NCBI GenBank assembly: GCA_947459195.1
Contig: CANHCS010000001.1
Location: forward strand, 1-64,000
DNA length: 64,000 bases
Source: Sphingobacteriaceae bacterium
GTDB taxonomy: Bacteria; Bacteroidota; Bacteroidia; Sphingobacteriales; Sphingobacteriaceae
Reading direction: 5' to 3'
Part shown: positions 49,728 through 59,601 of the stretch, one piece after another
Position numbering within the stretch: the stretch's first letter is position 1
Layout: every line of letters begins with the position of its first letter
Position numbers and translations under genes: made by a program
The notes under the pieces: model-generated
What the model was told of the DNA's origin: nothing
The model's database searches: none
What the model saw: only the letters and a program-made list of their open reading frames with translations

Positions 49728-49815
49728 ATTAATCGATTTGTCGATTTGCCAATTTGTCGATTAGATAATTTGTCAAGTTAATGGACAAATGAAAGAATGG
49801 ACAAATAGACAAATT
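49728..49815. repeat. Phased imperfect 8-bp tandem repeat, (ATTTGTCG)n turning into (GACAAATR)n, in the accB-accC spacer
   Basis: Octamers in register from 49728: ATTAATCG ATTTGTCG ATTTGCCA ATTTGTCG ATTAGATA ATTTGTCA AGTTAATG GACAAATG AAAGAATG GACAAATA GACAAATT. Confidence 0.8.
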
Positions 49816-49818
49816 TAA

Positions 49819-50301
49819 TTAGGCTGGTTCTACCAGGAATAATGGCTGGTCGTATTCAATCGGACTGGCATTATCTACCAGAACTTTTACAATACGCCCC
49901 GAAACTTCAGATTCAATTTCGTTAAATAATTTCATGGCCTCTACAATGCACAATACCTGACCGGGCTTAATTTCATCACCTACATTAACAAATACCGGTT
50001 TATCGGGGCTCGATGAGCGATAGAAGGTTCCAATCATTGGCGATTTTACGGTAATATAATTACTCTCATCAGCTGCAGGGTTAGCTACTGGAGCAGCAGG
50101 TGCCGGAGCAATGGGCGCAGCCGGTGCAGCAACCTGAGGGGCCATAGCTACCGGAGCAGCAGCAGGAATAGTGGCATTCACTACTGTTGGTGCCTGGTTG
50201 GTTTTTATGGTGATTTTAAAATCCTTTTCCTCAATGGAAACCTCATTTACGCCAGATTTATGTACGAACTTAATGAGTTCCTGAATTTGTTTGATGTCCA
50301 T
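49819..50301 (-). CDS. accB: Acetyl-CoA carboxylase biotin carboxyl carrier protein
   Basis: Ala/Pro-rich linker; VKSPMIGTFYRSSSPDKPVFVNVGDEIKPGQVLCIVEAMKLFNEIESEVSG biotinyl site. Confidence 0.96.
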   Translation of the reverse strand: MDIKQIQELIKFVHKSGVNEVSIEEKDFKITIKTNQAPTVVNATIPAAAPVAMAPQVAAPAAPIAPAPAAPVANPAADESNYITVKSPMIGTFYRSSSPDKPVFVNVGDEIKPGQVLCIVEAMKLFNEIESEVSGRIVKVLVDNASPIEYDQPLFLVEPA

Positions 50302-50380
50302 GTTTTTGGGATTAATTCAAATTCTTGTTTTGATCAGGATTCAAAAATAGAAATAAATATTAAGAAAACGTTTCGACGGC

Positions 50381-51370
50381 TTAATAAGCCCATTTCAGGT
50401 ACACAGAACCCCAGGTAAAACCTCCACCAAAGGCAGCTAATATCAGGGTATCACCTTTTTTCAATTGGCTTTCCCACTCGGCTAAGCACAAAGGAATGGT
50501 CCCATTGGTGGTATTGCCATATTTTTCGATGTTTACCATCACTTTTTCAGGTCCAACGCCCATTCGGTTAGCAGTGGCATCGATGATTCTTTTATTGGCC
50601 TGATGCGGAACTAACCAAGCCACCTCATCGGCTGTCAAGTGGTTGCGTTCCATGATTTCGGCAGCAACATCGGCCATATTAGTTACGGCAAATTTAAATA
50701 CCGCCTGGCCTTCCTGGTAGGCAAAATGTTCACGGGCATCCACTGTTGCATGGCTTGCCGGTTTGGCAGATCCACCTGCTTTTTGGTGTAAATAAACCCG
50801 GCCCGATCCATCACTTTTTAAGATGGAGTCCATCACGCCTAAATTTTCGGAATTAGGCTCCAGTAATACAGCTCCGCAGCCGTCGCCAAAGATGATGCAG
50901 GTTTGTCGATCTTCATAGTCGATGATCGACGACATTTTATCGCCACCAATTACTAAAACTTTTTTGTGTTTACCTGTTTCTATGAACTGAGCGCCAGTGC
51001 TTAATCCGTAAATAAAGCCCGAGCAGGCAGCATTTAAATCAAATCCCCAGGCGTTTTTTGCTCCAATTTTATCAGCTAAAATATTCGCGGTAGCCGGAAA
51101 AGGCATATCTGGCGTAGTGGTGCAAAAAATAATGAGCTCAATTTCTTCGGCAGAGATGCCTCTTTTTTTCAGTAAGCCTTCAACTGCCGGAACGGCCATA
51201 TCGGAAGTACCTAATCCTTCACCTTTTAAGATGTGACGTTCTTTGATACCTGTACGGGTGGTAATCCATTCATCGTTGGTATCAACCATACTTTCCAATT
51301 CTTTATTGGTAAGGATATAATCTGGAACGTAAGCATTTACTGCAGTGATGGCAGCATGAATTTTTTGCAT
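50381..51370 (-). CDS. fabH: Beta-ketoacyl-ACP synthase III
   Basis: [78 protein letters not shown] 51370 in frame preferred over 51409, which overlaps plsX. Confidence 0.95.
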   Translation of the reverse strand: MQKIHAAITAVNAYVPDYILTNKELESMVDTNDEWITTRTGIKERHILKGEGLGTSDMAVPAVEGLLKKRGISAEEIELIIFCTTTPDMPFPATANILADKIGAKNAWGFDLNAACSGFIYGLSTGAQFIETGKHKKVLVIGGDKMSSIIDYEDRQTCIIFGDGCGAVLLEPNSENLGVMDSILKSDGSGRVYLHQKAGGSAKPASHATVDAREHFAYQEGQAVFKFAVTNMADVAAEIMERNHLTADEVAWLVPHQANKRIIDATANRMGVGPEKVMVNIEKYGNTTNGTIPLCLAEWESQLKKGDTLILAAFGGGFTWGSVYLKWAY

Positions 51371-51377
51371 GATTGGT

Positions 51378-52319
51378 TTAGGAATTAAGTGCTGATTTGA
51401 TTTTGTCAACCAGCTTTGATTCGATCATGGTTTTGGAAAGCAGCAACATATTTTTGATGGCTTCAGGGCTCGAAATCCCATGCCCGATAATCACCGGAGC
51501 ATTGACACCTAGAATAGGGCTTCCTCCATATTGCTCGTAATTAAATCGGTCAAAAAACTCGTCTTTAAAACCTTTTTTCAGGGTTAAAACATAAAAAGTT
51601 TCCGCCAGTTTCAGCATCACGTTACCAGTAAAACCGTCGCAAACAATCACATCTGCTTTGTCGTTAAACAGGTCACGACCTTCCACGTTTCCAACAAAAT
51701 TATATTGTTTTTCGGCTTTCATTAATGGGTAGGCACCCATACTCACGATGTTCCCCTTTTCTTCCTCTTCTCCGATATTCATCAAGGCAACTTTTGGATT
51801 GCTGATACCATATACACTCTCCGCGAAGATGCTACCAAGTAATCCAAATTGAGTAAGCATTTCTGGTTTGCAATCGGCATTGGCACCTACATCGAGCATA
51901 ATTCCGAAACCACTTTTTAGTTTGGGCACATTGGTGGCGATGGCTGGGCGTAAAACGCCTTCAATGGGTCTTACGCTGAACATAGCACCTACCAACATGG
52001 CGCCGGTATTTCCAGCCGAAGCAAAAGAATCAATTTTACCTTCTTTCAGGTACTGAAATCCAAGGCTGATACTGGAATTGGGTTTTTGGGTAATGGCTTT
52101 GGTGGGGTGCTCGCCCATACCGATCACCTCGGTGGCATGCACAAATTCAAAGCAGGATGGATCAATTTCGTGCTCGGCTAGAATAGGCATGGCCTGTTCT
52201 TTGTCGCCAAACAATACAATTTTTTGATCGGGGGATAAGACTTTTTGAGCTGCAATAGCTCCCAAAACGGCTGCTTTGGGAGCGTAATCTCCGCCCATGA
52301 AATCTAAGCCAATTTTCAT
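51378..52319 (-). CDS. plsX: Phosphate acyltransferase PlsX
   Basis: [63 protein letters not shown]-like. Confidence 0.96.
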   Translation of the reverse strand: MKIGLDFMGGDYAPKAAVLGAIAAQKVLSPDQKIVLFGDKEQAMPILAEHEIDPSCFEFVHATEVIGMGEHPTKAITQKPNSSISLGFQYLKEGKIDSFASAGNTGAMLVGAMFSVRPIEGVLRPAIATNVPKLKSGFGIMLDVGANADCKPEMLTQFGLLGSIFAESVYGISNPKVALMNIGEEEEKGNIVSMGAYPLMKAEKQYNFVGNVEGRDLFNDKADVIVCDGFTGNVMLKLAETFYVLTLKKGFKDEFFDRFNYEQYGGSPILGVNAPVIIGHGISSPEAIKNMLLLSKTMIESKLVDKIKSALNS

Positions 52320-52334
52320 TTTAGAAAATTAAAC

Positions 52335-52526
52335 TTAAGCGACGCTGGTATTTTCGATCACCAATTTACCTCTGTAATACAAGTTGCCGTCAACATTGTA
52401 AGCACGGTGAGGTAAGTGAACAGCACCTGTAGTTTTGCAGGTGAATAAAGTTGGAGCCTCCGCTTTGTAGTGAGTTCTTCTTTTATCTCTTCTCGATTTC
52501 GAGATCTTCCGTTTTGGATGTGCCAT
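52335..52526 (-). CDS. rpmF: 50S ribosomal protein L32
   Basis: [54 protein letters not shown]. Confidence 0.97.
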   Translation of the reverse strand: MAHPKRKISKSRRDKRRTHYKAEAPTLFTCKTTGAVHLPHRAYNVDGNLYYRGKLVIENTSVA

Positions 52527-52539
52527 AGCTTCCTATTTG

Positions 52540-53079
52540 TTAATTCTTGTTTTTTATATTCTTAAGGGCTTCCCAACGTGGGTCGGCCGTATCTTCATTT
52601 TCTGGTTCAGGAACCGAAAGGCTTTTCAGCTTTTCAATCATCTCCTGATCGCACCATTGAGTGTTTCCCTCCTCTTCGCAACGCTTAAAGAGCGGAACTG
52701 CCAGCATGATGTATTCGTAAATCAATCCCGATACATCCAGCTCATGTTCATTTCGGTTCAGCAGGATGATCTCCTCTGTGTTGTCTTCCAGTAAGTCATC
52801 ATTACTGAATTTCACAATTTCGTGCTCGGTTAATTCCACTTTCGTGGGATAATCGGACAAACATAAATCGCAAGACTGGAAAATCTCACCTTTGATTTGG
52901 AAATTGAGGAGCATCATGGTCTCCTGTTTATCCAACTCCAGTGAAACCTGCAGTTTCCCGTTTTGAACCAGCGAATATTCAAATTCCTTAAAAAACGATT
53001 CGTCTAGGTCGAAATCGAATGAATGTTTACCAATTTTTAAGCCGGTAAATGGAATTCGGTATTGCTGTAAAGCTTTCAA
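52540..53079 (-). CDS. DUF177 (YceD-family) protein
   Basis: Immediately upstream of rpmF; FQSCDLCLSDYPTKVELTEHEIVKF...YEYIMLAVPLFKRCEEEGNTQWCD. Confidence 0.88.
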   Translation of the reverse strand: MKALQQYRIPFTGLKIGKHSFDFDLDESFFKEFEYSLVQNGKLQVSLELDKQETMMLLNFQIKGEIFQSCDLCLSDYPTKVELTEHEIVKFSNDDLLEDNTEEIILLNRNEHELDVSGLIYEYIMLAVPLFKRCEEEGNTQWCDQEMIEKLKSLSVPEPENEDTADPRWEALKNIKNKN

Positions 53080-53098
53080 AGCACGACAATTAAGCCTG

Positions 53099-53106
53099 CA
53101 AATGTA
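53099..53106 (-). promoter_or_regulatory. Bacteroidota -7-like element (TACATTTG) upstream of DUF177-rpmF-plsX-fabH
   Basis: Minus-strand TACATTTG, about 20 nt before the DUF177 ATG. Confidence 0.4.
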
Positions 53107-53148
53107 GAGAAAATTTATTTAAGCGGGAAGTTTTTTTGAAATTGCTGT

Positions 53149-54204
53149 TTAGTCCCGATCTCTAGACAGTTTACTAAATTTCAGGGGATTGGCCGTTAAT
53201 TCTGCAGTTTCGCGACGACTTTTAACGATATGAACCGCTGCGAATACCGCTTCGCGGAAAGATCCGGCATCGGCTTCGTTTTTACCGGCAATGTCGTACG
53301 CGGTCCCGTGATCAGGCGAAGTACGTACAATTGGTAGACCGGCGGTATAATTCACCCCGTTATGGAAGGCCAATTGCTTGAAAGGGATCAATCCCTGGTC
53401 GTGGTACATGGCCAGTACAGCATCAAACTGTTTCCAGCTTTGCTTGGCAAAAAAGCCATCGGCCGGATAAGGCCCAAATGCCAAGATTCCTTTTTTATTT
53501 GCTTCTTCCACCGCAGGGGCGATGATTTTTTGTTCCTCTTCGCCAATTAAACCTTCATCCCCTGCATGCGGATTTAATCCTAAAACGGCAATTTTTGGTT
53601 TTTCAACCCAGAAATCGGTTTTAAGCGATTGATTGATCAGTTCCAGTTTTTTAAGGATCTTCTCTTTGGTCACTTTTTTGCTCACTTCGGCCACCGGAAT
53701 GTGTCCGGTTACGAGTCCTACCCGCAAATCTTCGCCCATGAGCAACATTAAAGATTCATCTGCTCCAGCTTTTGCCTGTATGTATTCGGTATGACCGGCA
53801 AATTGGAAGTTTTCGCTTTGGATATTTTGCTTGTTGATGGGCGCAGTTACCAGGGCATCAATTTCGCCTGCAACTAAGTCATTGGTAGCTCTTTCGAGCG
53901 ATAAGAAAGCGTATTTGCCGCCAATTTCTGTCGATTGCCCCAATTCAATTTTCACATCTTCCTCCCAGCAATTGATCATATTGGGTCTTTTAGGGTGCGC
54001 ATCTGCCGATTTGTTGATCACATTGAAGCTGAAATCATCAATCCCCAAAGTTTTACGATGAAAAGAGGCCACTTTGGTATTCCCGTAAACAATTGGCGTA
54101 CAATAATCGAGGATGCGCTTATCTAACAGGGTTTTGATAATCACTTCCAACCCAATGCCGTTCACATCGCCAATAGAAATACCAATTTTGACTTTATCAC
54201 TCAT
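53149..54204 (-). CDS. pdxA: 4-hydroxythreonine-4-phosphate dehydrogenase
   Basis: IGISIGDVNGIGLEVIIKTL; VTAPINKQNIQSENFQFAGHTEYIQ; GLNPHAGDEGLIG; MYHDQGLIPFKQLAFHNGVNYTAGLPIVRTSPDHGTAYDIAG. Confidence 0.96.
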   Translation of the reverse strand: MSDKVKIGISIGDVNGIGLEVIIKTLLDKRILDYCTPIVYGNTKVASFHRKTLGIDDFSFNVINKSADAHPKRPNMINCWEEDVKIELGQSTEIGGKYAFLSLERATNDLVAGEIDALVTAPINKQNIQSENFQFAGHTEYIQAKAGADESLMLLMGEDLRVGLVTGHIPVAEVSKKVTKEKILKKLELINQSLKTDFWVEKPKIAVLGLNPHAGDEGLIGEEEQKIIAPAVEEANKKGILAFGPYPADGFFAKQSWKQFDAVLAMYHDQGLIPFKQLAFHNGVNYTAGLPIVRTSPDHGTAYDIAGKNEADAGSFREAVFAAVHIVKSRRETAELTANPLKFSKLSRDRD

Positions 54205-54290
54205 AATTTCCTGCAAAATAAGTAAAAGCGATGGCAAAGCGCCAAATACTGCTTAAACTTTCCTTAATTTGTCCTCAAATTCCCGATTCG

Positions 54291-55073
54291 ATGAGTTTGG
54301 TCAGAGCCAAGAAACATTTAGGTCAACACTTTTTAACCGACAAAAATATTGCCGAGAAGATTGTGAACAGCTTGCAGCTGGCGGATCAATATCAGCAAGT
54401 GCTGGAGGTGGGACCCGGAATGGGTATTCTTTCTGACTTTTTGTTGCAAAAAACCGCATATGAGACTTGGCTACTAGATATAGATGATGAATCGGTAGAT
54501 TTTTTAGGGAAGAAATATCCGCAGCTTCAACATCGGCTAATTCATGGCGATTTTTTGGAGCTCGATTTTGGCAAGTACTTTAAAGGCCCGATGGCGGTGA
54601 TTGGAAATTTCCCCTACAATATTTCATCGCAAATTTTGTTTAAAGTTTTAGATAATCGGCAGCAGGTAGAAGAGGTGGTGGGCATGTTTCAGAAAGAAGT
54701 AGCCGAGCGATGTGCCGCCAAGCCGGGCAGCAAGGTGTACGGTATTTTGAGCGTTTTTCTGCAAGCCTATTATAAGGTAGAATACTTATTTACGGTGAAG
54801 GCCGGGGTGTTCAATCCACCGCCGAAAGTGCTTTCGGCGGTCATTCGCCTCACTCGCAACGAGGTGGAAACCCTGCCTTGTGATGAGAAGTTGTTTTGGC
54901 AAGTAGTCAAAGCGGCTTTTAATCAGCGACGTAAAACTTTGCGTAATGCCCTTTCGGGAATTTTGGCTAAAGATAAATTAATAGGAGAAACGCTACTCGA
55001 GCTACGTGCCGAACGTTTAACAGTAGCTGATTTTGTAAAACTGACTCAATTGATCCAAGTAGCAAATGTCTAA
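54291..55073 (+). CDS. rsmA: 16S rRNA (adenine1518-N6/adenine1519-N6)-dimethyltransferase
   Basis: VRAKKHLGQHFLTDKNIAEKIV; LEVGPGMGILSDFLL; VIGNFPYNISSQILFKVL; FNQRRKTLRNAL; ATG 54291 preferred over 54231. Confidence 0.96.
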   Translation: MSLVRAKKHLGQHFLTDKNIAEKIVNSLQLADQYQQVLEVGPGMGILSDFLLQKTAYETWLLDIDDESVDFLGKKYPQLQHRLIHGDFLELDFGKYFKGPMAVIGNFPYNISSQILFKVLDNRQQVEEVVGMFQKEVAERCAAKPGSKVYGILSVFLQAYYKVEYLFTVKAGVFNPPPKVLSAVIRLTRNEVETLPCDEKLFWQVVKAAFNQRRKTLRNALSGILAKDKLIGETLLELRAERLTVADFVKLTQLIQVANV

Positions 55074-55998
55074 AAAGCAGATTCTGATAGTTGACGACTT
55101 ACATCCGGTTTTTAAACAGGAAGCTGAGGCCTTGGGGTATGCTGTAACCGATGAACCGCTCTTTACCCGTGAGCAAACCCTGGCGGCGATTAAAGATTAC
55201 GAGGGTTTGGCAGTACGCACCAAGTTCCAAGTTGACCGCGAAATGATAGATGCTGCGCCGAGGCTCAAATTCATCGCTCGTGCCGGTGCCGGTATGGATA
55301 ATGTGGATGAGGCTTATGCCAAAGAAAAGGGGATCACCTGCATAAATGCTCCCGAAGGCAATGCAGATGCCGTAGCCGAACACACCATTGGGATGTTACT
55401 TTCCTTGATGAATCATTTGCGCCAGGCGGATCAACAAGTGCGTCAAGGAATTTGGGATCGCGAAGCAAACCGGGCTTGGGAATTGAAGGGTCGCACTTTT
55501 GGTATTATCGGTTACGGATACATGGGCCAGGCCTTGGCTCAAAAATTACAAGGCTTTGGACTCGATGTGATCGCTTACGATAAATACAAGACCGGTTTTT
55601 CTGATACTTATGCTCGTGAAGTGAGCATGGAAGAGATCGTAAAGTTTAGCGATGTGCTCAGTTTACACATTCCACTTACCCGTGAAACTCGTCAGCTGGT
55701 AAATCATGAATACCTGTTTCATTTCAGAAAACCTATCTTCTTGCTGAATACTTCGAGAGGGGAGATTGTGCAAACCGAAGCCATACTAAAAGCAATAGAG
55801 GAAGGTAAAATATTGGGAGCAGGTTTGGATGTTTTGGAAGTAGAAAAGTTTCCTGCATTGAGCGAACAAAGCTGGTATCCTTCATTAAAAGTGAACAATA
55901 AAGTATTACTCAGTCCGCATGTAGCTGGCTGGACTTTTGAATCTTACCGAAAAATATCGGAGGTTTTGGCTGCCAAATTGAAAAATTTGGAAATCTAA
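55066..55998 (+). CDS. D-isomer-specific 2-hydroxyacid dehydrogenase (phosphoglycerate dehydrogenase-like)
   Basis: FIARAGAGMDNVDEAYAKEKGITCINAPEGNADAVAEHTIGMLLSL; FGIIGYGYMGQALAQKL; LNTSRGEIV; GAGLDVLE. Confidence 0.92.
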   Translation: MSKKQILIVDDLHPVFKQEAEALGYAVTDEPLFTREQTLAAIKDYEGLAVRTKFQVDREMIDAAPRLKFIARAGAGMDNVDEAYAKEKGITCINAPEGNADAVAEHTIGMLLSLMNHLRQADQQVRQGIWDREANRAWELKGRTFGIIGYGYMGQALAQKLQGFGLDVIAYDKYKTGFSDTYAREVSMEEIVKFSDVLSLHIPLTRETRQLVNHEYLFHFRKPIFLLNTSRGEIVQTEAILKAIEEGKILGAGLDVLEVEKFPALSEQSWYPSLKVNNKVLLSPHVAGWTFESYRKISEVLAAKLKNLEI

Positions 55999-56029
55999 AA
56001 CGGTACTTTTATCTTCGTACTACACCAAG

Positions 56030-56072
56030 CAAGACTATTTCGGCAGCGCTGATTTAGTCTTGTTTGTTTTTT
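56030..56072 (+). terminator. Putative Rho-independent terminator between the 2-hydroxyacid dehydrogenase and greA
   Basis: CAAGACTA (56030-56037) / TAGTCTTG (56055-56062) stem followed by TTTGTTTTTTAT. Confidence 0.6.
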
Positions 56073-56099
56073 ATACAGTACCTATAAACACAGATAACT

Positions 56100-56573
56100 A
56101 TGGCAGATGTAACGTATTATACCAAAGAAGGATTAGAGAAACTGAAACAAGAATTACAGCATTTGCGCACCGAAGGTCGTGCTCAAATTGCCAAGGCAAT
56201 TGCCGAAGCTCGTGATAAAGGCGACCTTTCCGAAAATGCCGAATACGATGCCGCTAAAGAAGCGCAGGGACATCACGAAGCTAAAATTGCCAAGCTGGAA
56301 GAAGTATTGGCCAATGCTCGCTTAATTGATGAATCGAAACTCGATACCTCCAAAGTGCTGGCCTTGTCTAAAGTAAAAATTAAAAACACCAAAAACGGTG
56401 CAGAGATGACCTATCAATTGGTTTCTGAAAGCGAAGCCGATTTAAAATCAGGAAAAATTTCTGTAAAATCTCCCATTGCCAAAGGTTTGTTAGGAAAATC
56501 GGTGGGCGATAAAGTGGAAATCACGGTTCCAGCTGGTCAGATTGAATTTGAAATTGTAGAAATCAGCCGATAA
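56100..56573 (+). CDS. greA: Transcription elongation factor GreA
   Basis: YYTKEGLEKLKQELQHLRTEGRAQIAKAIAEARDKGDLSENAEYDAAKEAQGHHEAKIAKLEEVL. Confidence 0.97.
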   Translation: MADVTYYTKEGLEKLKQELQHLRTEGRAQIAKAIAEARDKGDLSENAEYDAAKEAQGHHEAKIAKLEEVLANARLIDESKLDTSKVLALSKVKIKNTKNGAEMTYQLVSESEADLKSGKISVKSPIAKGLLGKSVGDKVEITVPAGQIEFEIVEISR

Positions 56574-56574
56574 G

Positions 56575-56967
56575 ATGAGCATCTTTTCTAAAATCATTTC
56601 TGGAGAAATACCTGCACACAAAGTTGCCGAAACCAACGATTATTTGGCATTTTTAGACATCAGCCCATTAACCAAAGGCCATGTGCTGGTGATCCCCAAA
56701 AAAGAAGTTGATTATATTTTTGATATTGATGATGAGGCTTATGCCGGATTAATGCTTTTCGCCAAAATTGTCGCCGAAGGCGTAAAAAAAGCCATTCCTT
56801 GTAAAAAGGTCGGTGTTTCGGTAATCGGTTTAGAAGTGCCACATGCCCATGTGCACTTGATCCCGATGAACTTGGTGAGTGATATGAATTTCGCCAAAGA
56901 AAAACTAAAACCGAGTCAGGAAGAATTGGCAGCCACCGCTCAAAAAATTAGGGCAGCACTTACTTAA
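56575..56967 (+). CDS. HIT family protein
   Basis: MSIFSKIISGEIPAHKVAETNDYLAFLDISPLTKGHVLVIPKKEVDYIFD; VPHAHVHLIPM histidine triad. Confidence 0.95.
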   Translation: MSIFSKIISGEIPAHKVAETNDYLAFLDISPLTKGHVLVIPKKEVDYIFDIDDEAYAGLMLFAKIVAEGVKKAIPCKKVGVSVIGLEVPHAHVHLIPMNLVSDMNFAKEKLKPSQEELAATAQKIRAALT

Positions 56968-57526
56968 TTCGCTTCTGGTTATCTTTTGCAAAAGCTGCCC
57001 AACCGGAGTAGCTTTTTTTGTTCGAGCCAGTTCCGATGCGTTGAAATGAATGGCAAACCGCAACCGCCAATCCATCAGTTGCATCTAAAAATTCTGGTGT
57101 TTCTTTAAATGAAAGCAAGGTTTGGAGCATGGCCGCTACCTGTTCTTTTCCAGCATTTCCATTACCCGTAATGGCTTGTTTAATTTTACGCGGAGAATAT
57201 TCGGTGATGGGTAAATTTCTGGAAAGTCCGGCAGCCATGGCCACACCCTGCGCCCTGCCCAACTTCAACATCACCTGAATGTTTTTCCCATAAAAAGGAG
57301 CCTCCAAAGCCATGCAATCGGGGTGGTATTGATCTATCAACTCCAGTGTTTTCTCAAAAATGACCTGCAGTTTGAGCGGATGATCATCCAGGTGGTTGAG
57401 CTTGATCACTCCCAAATTGATCAACTCCATTTTTGTCCCGGTCTCTTTGATCAATCCATAACCCATAATGGCGGTACCCGGGTCTATACCGAGTATGATT
57501 CTTTCTTTGGCCTGTTGGGTCTGCAT
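56960..57526 (-). CDS. ruvC: Crossover junction endodeoxyribonuclease RuvC
   Basis: ILGIDPGTAIMGYGLI; ALEAPFYGKNIQVMLKLGRAQGVAMAA; YSPRKIKQAITGNGNAGKEQVAAML; DATDGLAVAVCH. Confidence 0.96.
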   Translation of the reverse strand: MQTQQAKERIILGIDPGTAIMGYGLIKETGTKMELINLGVIKLNHLDDHPLKLQVIFEKTLELIDQYHPDCMALEAPFYGKNIQVMLKLGRAQGVAMAAGLSRNLPITEYSPRKIKQAITGNGNAGKEQVAAMLQTLLSFKETPEFLDATDGLAVAVCHSFQRIGTGSNKKSYSGWAAFAKDNQKRIK

Positions 57527-57695
57527 AATTACAATTATACATTATTTAGGCTTCTAAATAAAGTCATCCACCAATTCAAGATTAAACAAATAAGTTATAA
57601 CAATTTCTTTAAAATTATAAATACTTCTTAATTATTAATTATTTGGTGATTAATCATTAATTTTGGGGTGCTACCAAATACCTATGAGTTAAGTT

Positions 57696-58925
57696 GTGGA
57701 CCTCCAACATCATGATAATGAATTGATCAATTTGTTGTTGAAACGACAAGCTGAACTCAATTCGCTACTCGAATTAACACAAGCTATCAATAAAGGTGCC
57801 AGTCTGAAGGAGCTATTGGAAATGTTGCACGTGATTTTAAAAGTGCATTTAAAGGTCCATCAATTCAGGTTTTTTTTAAAGCAAGAAGGACTTTTCAAAG
57901 ATTTTTCGGGCTTTGGAGATGCGTATGTTGCACCGCAAAAACGCTTCCGTAAATCTTCGCTCTGCAAACATATTTATGAAATTAAACAGCAGCAGTTGCC
58001 GAGTAAAGATCTTTTTTGGCATTACGATTTTTATGTTCCTATTATCTATTATCGTAAACTTTCTGCTTTTGTATTGGTAAAAAGTTTGGATGAGGGAACA
58101 GGGTTTTTAAATCACGATTTGCAATTCATCCAGACTTTGGTTGGACAAGTGGTATTTGCCGAAGAGAACAAGCAATTATTGAGGGATAAGCTCGAAAAAG
58201 AACGTTTGGAGCGAGAATTAGAATTGGGCAGGCAAGTGCAATACATGCTGATCCCTGAACAGCTACTCACCGACTCCTCGGTTGAGATCAATGCTTGGTA
58301 TCAGCCGCATGAAAGCGTTGGCGGCGATTATTTTGATTTTGCCAAAATTAATCGAACCGAACTGATGTGGTGTATTGCAGATGTTTCGGGCAAGGGAGTT
58401 GCGGCGGCATTGCTGATGGCCAACCTGCAAGCCAGTTTAAGGGCATGGGTTGCCAATACCCGCAATCCGATGGAGATTATTGAAAGGCTGAATGAGTTCA
58501 TTTGGAAAAATACCCGTGGAGAATGGTATATCACACTTTTTTTAGGTATTTATGATACCGAAACCCGCTTGCTCAGCTATGTAAATGCCGGCCATCATCC
58601 GCCTATTTTATTTCATGATCATCAGTATCAAGCCTTAAAATCTGGGACTATTATGTTGGGTGCATTTGAAAAGCTGCCATTTATTGATGTAGGTCTGCAA
58701 TACCTCCAAAGCGGCGATTTTATTTTTAATTATACCGACGGCTTGATTGAAAGAAAAAATGTGGCAGAACATTTTTGTGAGCAACAATTGGCCGATTTTC
58801 TGAGGCTGAATTTGCACTTACCCATTTATGAGCTGCACCAGTCTTTATTAAAATATATTGAAGACAGCATCCAAGTAAAAGCGCCTACTGATGATTTGAC
58901 GATGCTTTCTGTAAGGATCAATTAA
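57696..58925 (+). CDS. PP2C/SpoIIE-type serine phosphatase (RsbU-like) with N-terminal GAF-like region
   Basis: GTG start; ELELGRQVQYMLIPEQLLTDSSVEINAWYQPHESVGGDYFDFAKI; CIADVSGKGVAAALLMANLQASLRA; YVNAGHHPPILF; NYTDGLIERKN; PTDDLTMLSVRI. Confidence 0.9.
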   Translation: MDLQHHDNELINLLLKRQAELNSLLELTQAINKGASLKELLEMLHVILKVHLKVHQFRFFLKQEGLFKDFSGFGDAYVAPQKRFRKSSLCKHIYEIKQQQLPSKDLFWHYDFYVPIIYYRKLSAFVLVKSLDEGTGFLNHDLQFIQTLVGQVVFAEENKQLLRDKLEKERLERELELGRQVQYMLIPEQLLTDSSVEINAWYQPHESVGGDYFDFAKINRTELMWCIADVSGKGVAAALLMANLQASLRAWVANTRNPMEIIERLNEFIWKNTRGEWYITLFLGIYDTETRLLSYVNAGHHPPILFHDHQYQALKSGTIMLGAFEKLPFIDVGLQYLQSGDFIFNYTDGLIERKNVAEHFCEQQLADFLRLNLHLPIYELHQSLLKYIEDSIQVKAPTDDLTMLSVRIN

Positions 58926-58957
58926 ACCTTTCGGGATATTTTTCTAATTTCAACCCA

Positions 58958-59557
58958 ATGCTTTTACCTTTTTTTCAAGAAGAATTCCTGGAAGCCGGTT
59001 GTGATGAAGCTGGTCGTGGCTGCCTTGCCGGTCCGGTATTTGCCGCTGCGGTGATCTTGCCTAAGGATTTCCATCACCCCTTGCTGAACGATTCTAAGCA
59101 GCTGAATGAAACGCAGCGAAAGCAACTTCGCATAGAAATAGAAGCGCAAGCCTTGGCCTTTGCAGTTGCGCAGGTAGATCATGAAGAGATCGATCGCATC
59201 AATATTTTGCAAGCCTCTTTTTTAGCTATGCACCGGGCTTTAGATACCTTAAAAACCAAACCTGAGTTCATCTTAGTAGATGGCAACCGATTTAAAAAAT
59301 ACCAGGATTTGTCCCATCAATGTATTATTAAAGGCGATGGCAAGTATTTCTCCATCGCAGCAGCTTCCATATTGGCTAAAACCTACCGGGATGATTTTAT
59401 GGAGCGTATCGCCGTTCAATACCCACAATACGATTGGTCCAGCAATAAAGGTTACCCAACCATTAAACACCGTGAAGCAGTACTTCAATACGGTTTTTCC
59501 CCTTACCATCGTCGTTCTTTTAAAGTGACCGATCCACAGTTGACATTATTTCAATAA
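58958..59557 (+). CDS. rnhB: Ribonuclease HII
   Basis: EAGCDEAGRGCLAGPVFAAAVILPKDF; LNDSKQLNETQRKQL; AAASILAKTYRDDFM; KGYPTIKHREA. Confidence 0.97.
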   Translation: MLLPFFQEEFLEAGCDEAGRGCLAGPVFAAAVILPKDFHHPLLNDSKQLNETQRKQLRIEIEAQALAFAVAQVDHEEIDRINILQASFLAMHRALDTLKTKPEFILVDGNRFKKYQDLSHQCIIKGDGKYFSIAAASILAKTYRDDFMERIAVQYPQYDWSSNKGYPTIKHREAVLQYGFSPYHRRSFKVTDPQLTLFQ

Positions 59558-59601
59558 ATCGCTAAGCGCTTTTTTCTTAATTTCGCCTCAAATAAAGTAA
59601 A

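Noticed and set aside
49728-49815. CRISPR-like array in the accB-accC spacer
   Set aside because: 8-bp units without unique spacers and no cas genes; it is a short tandem/inverted repeat
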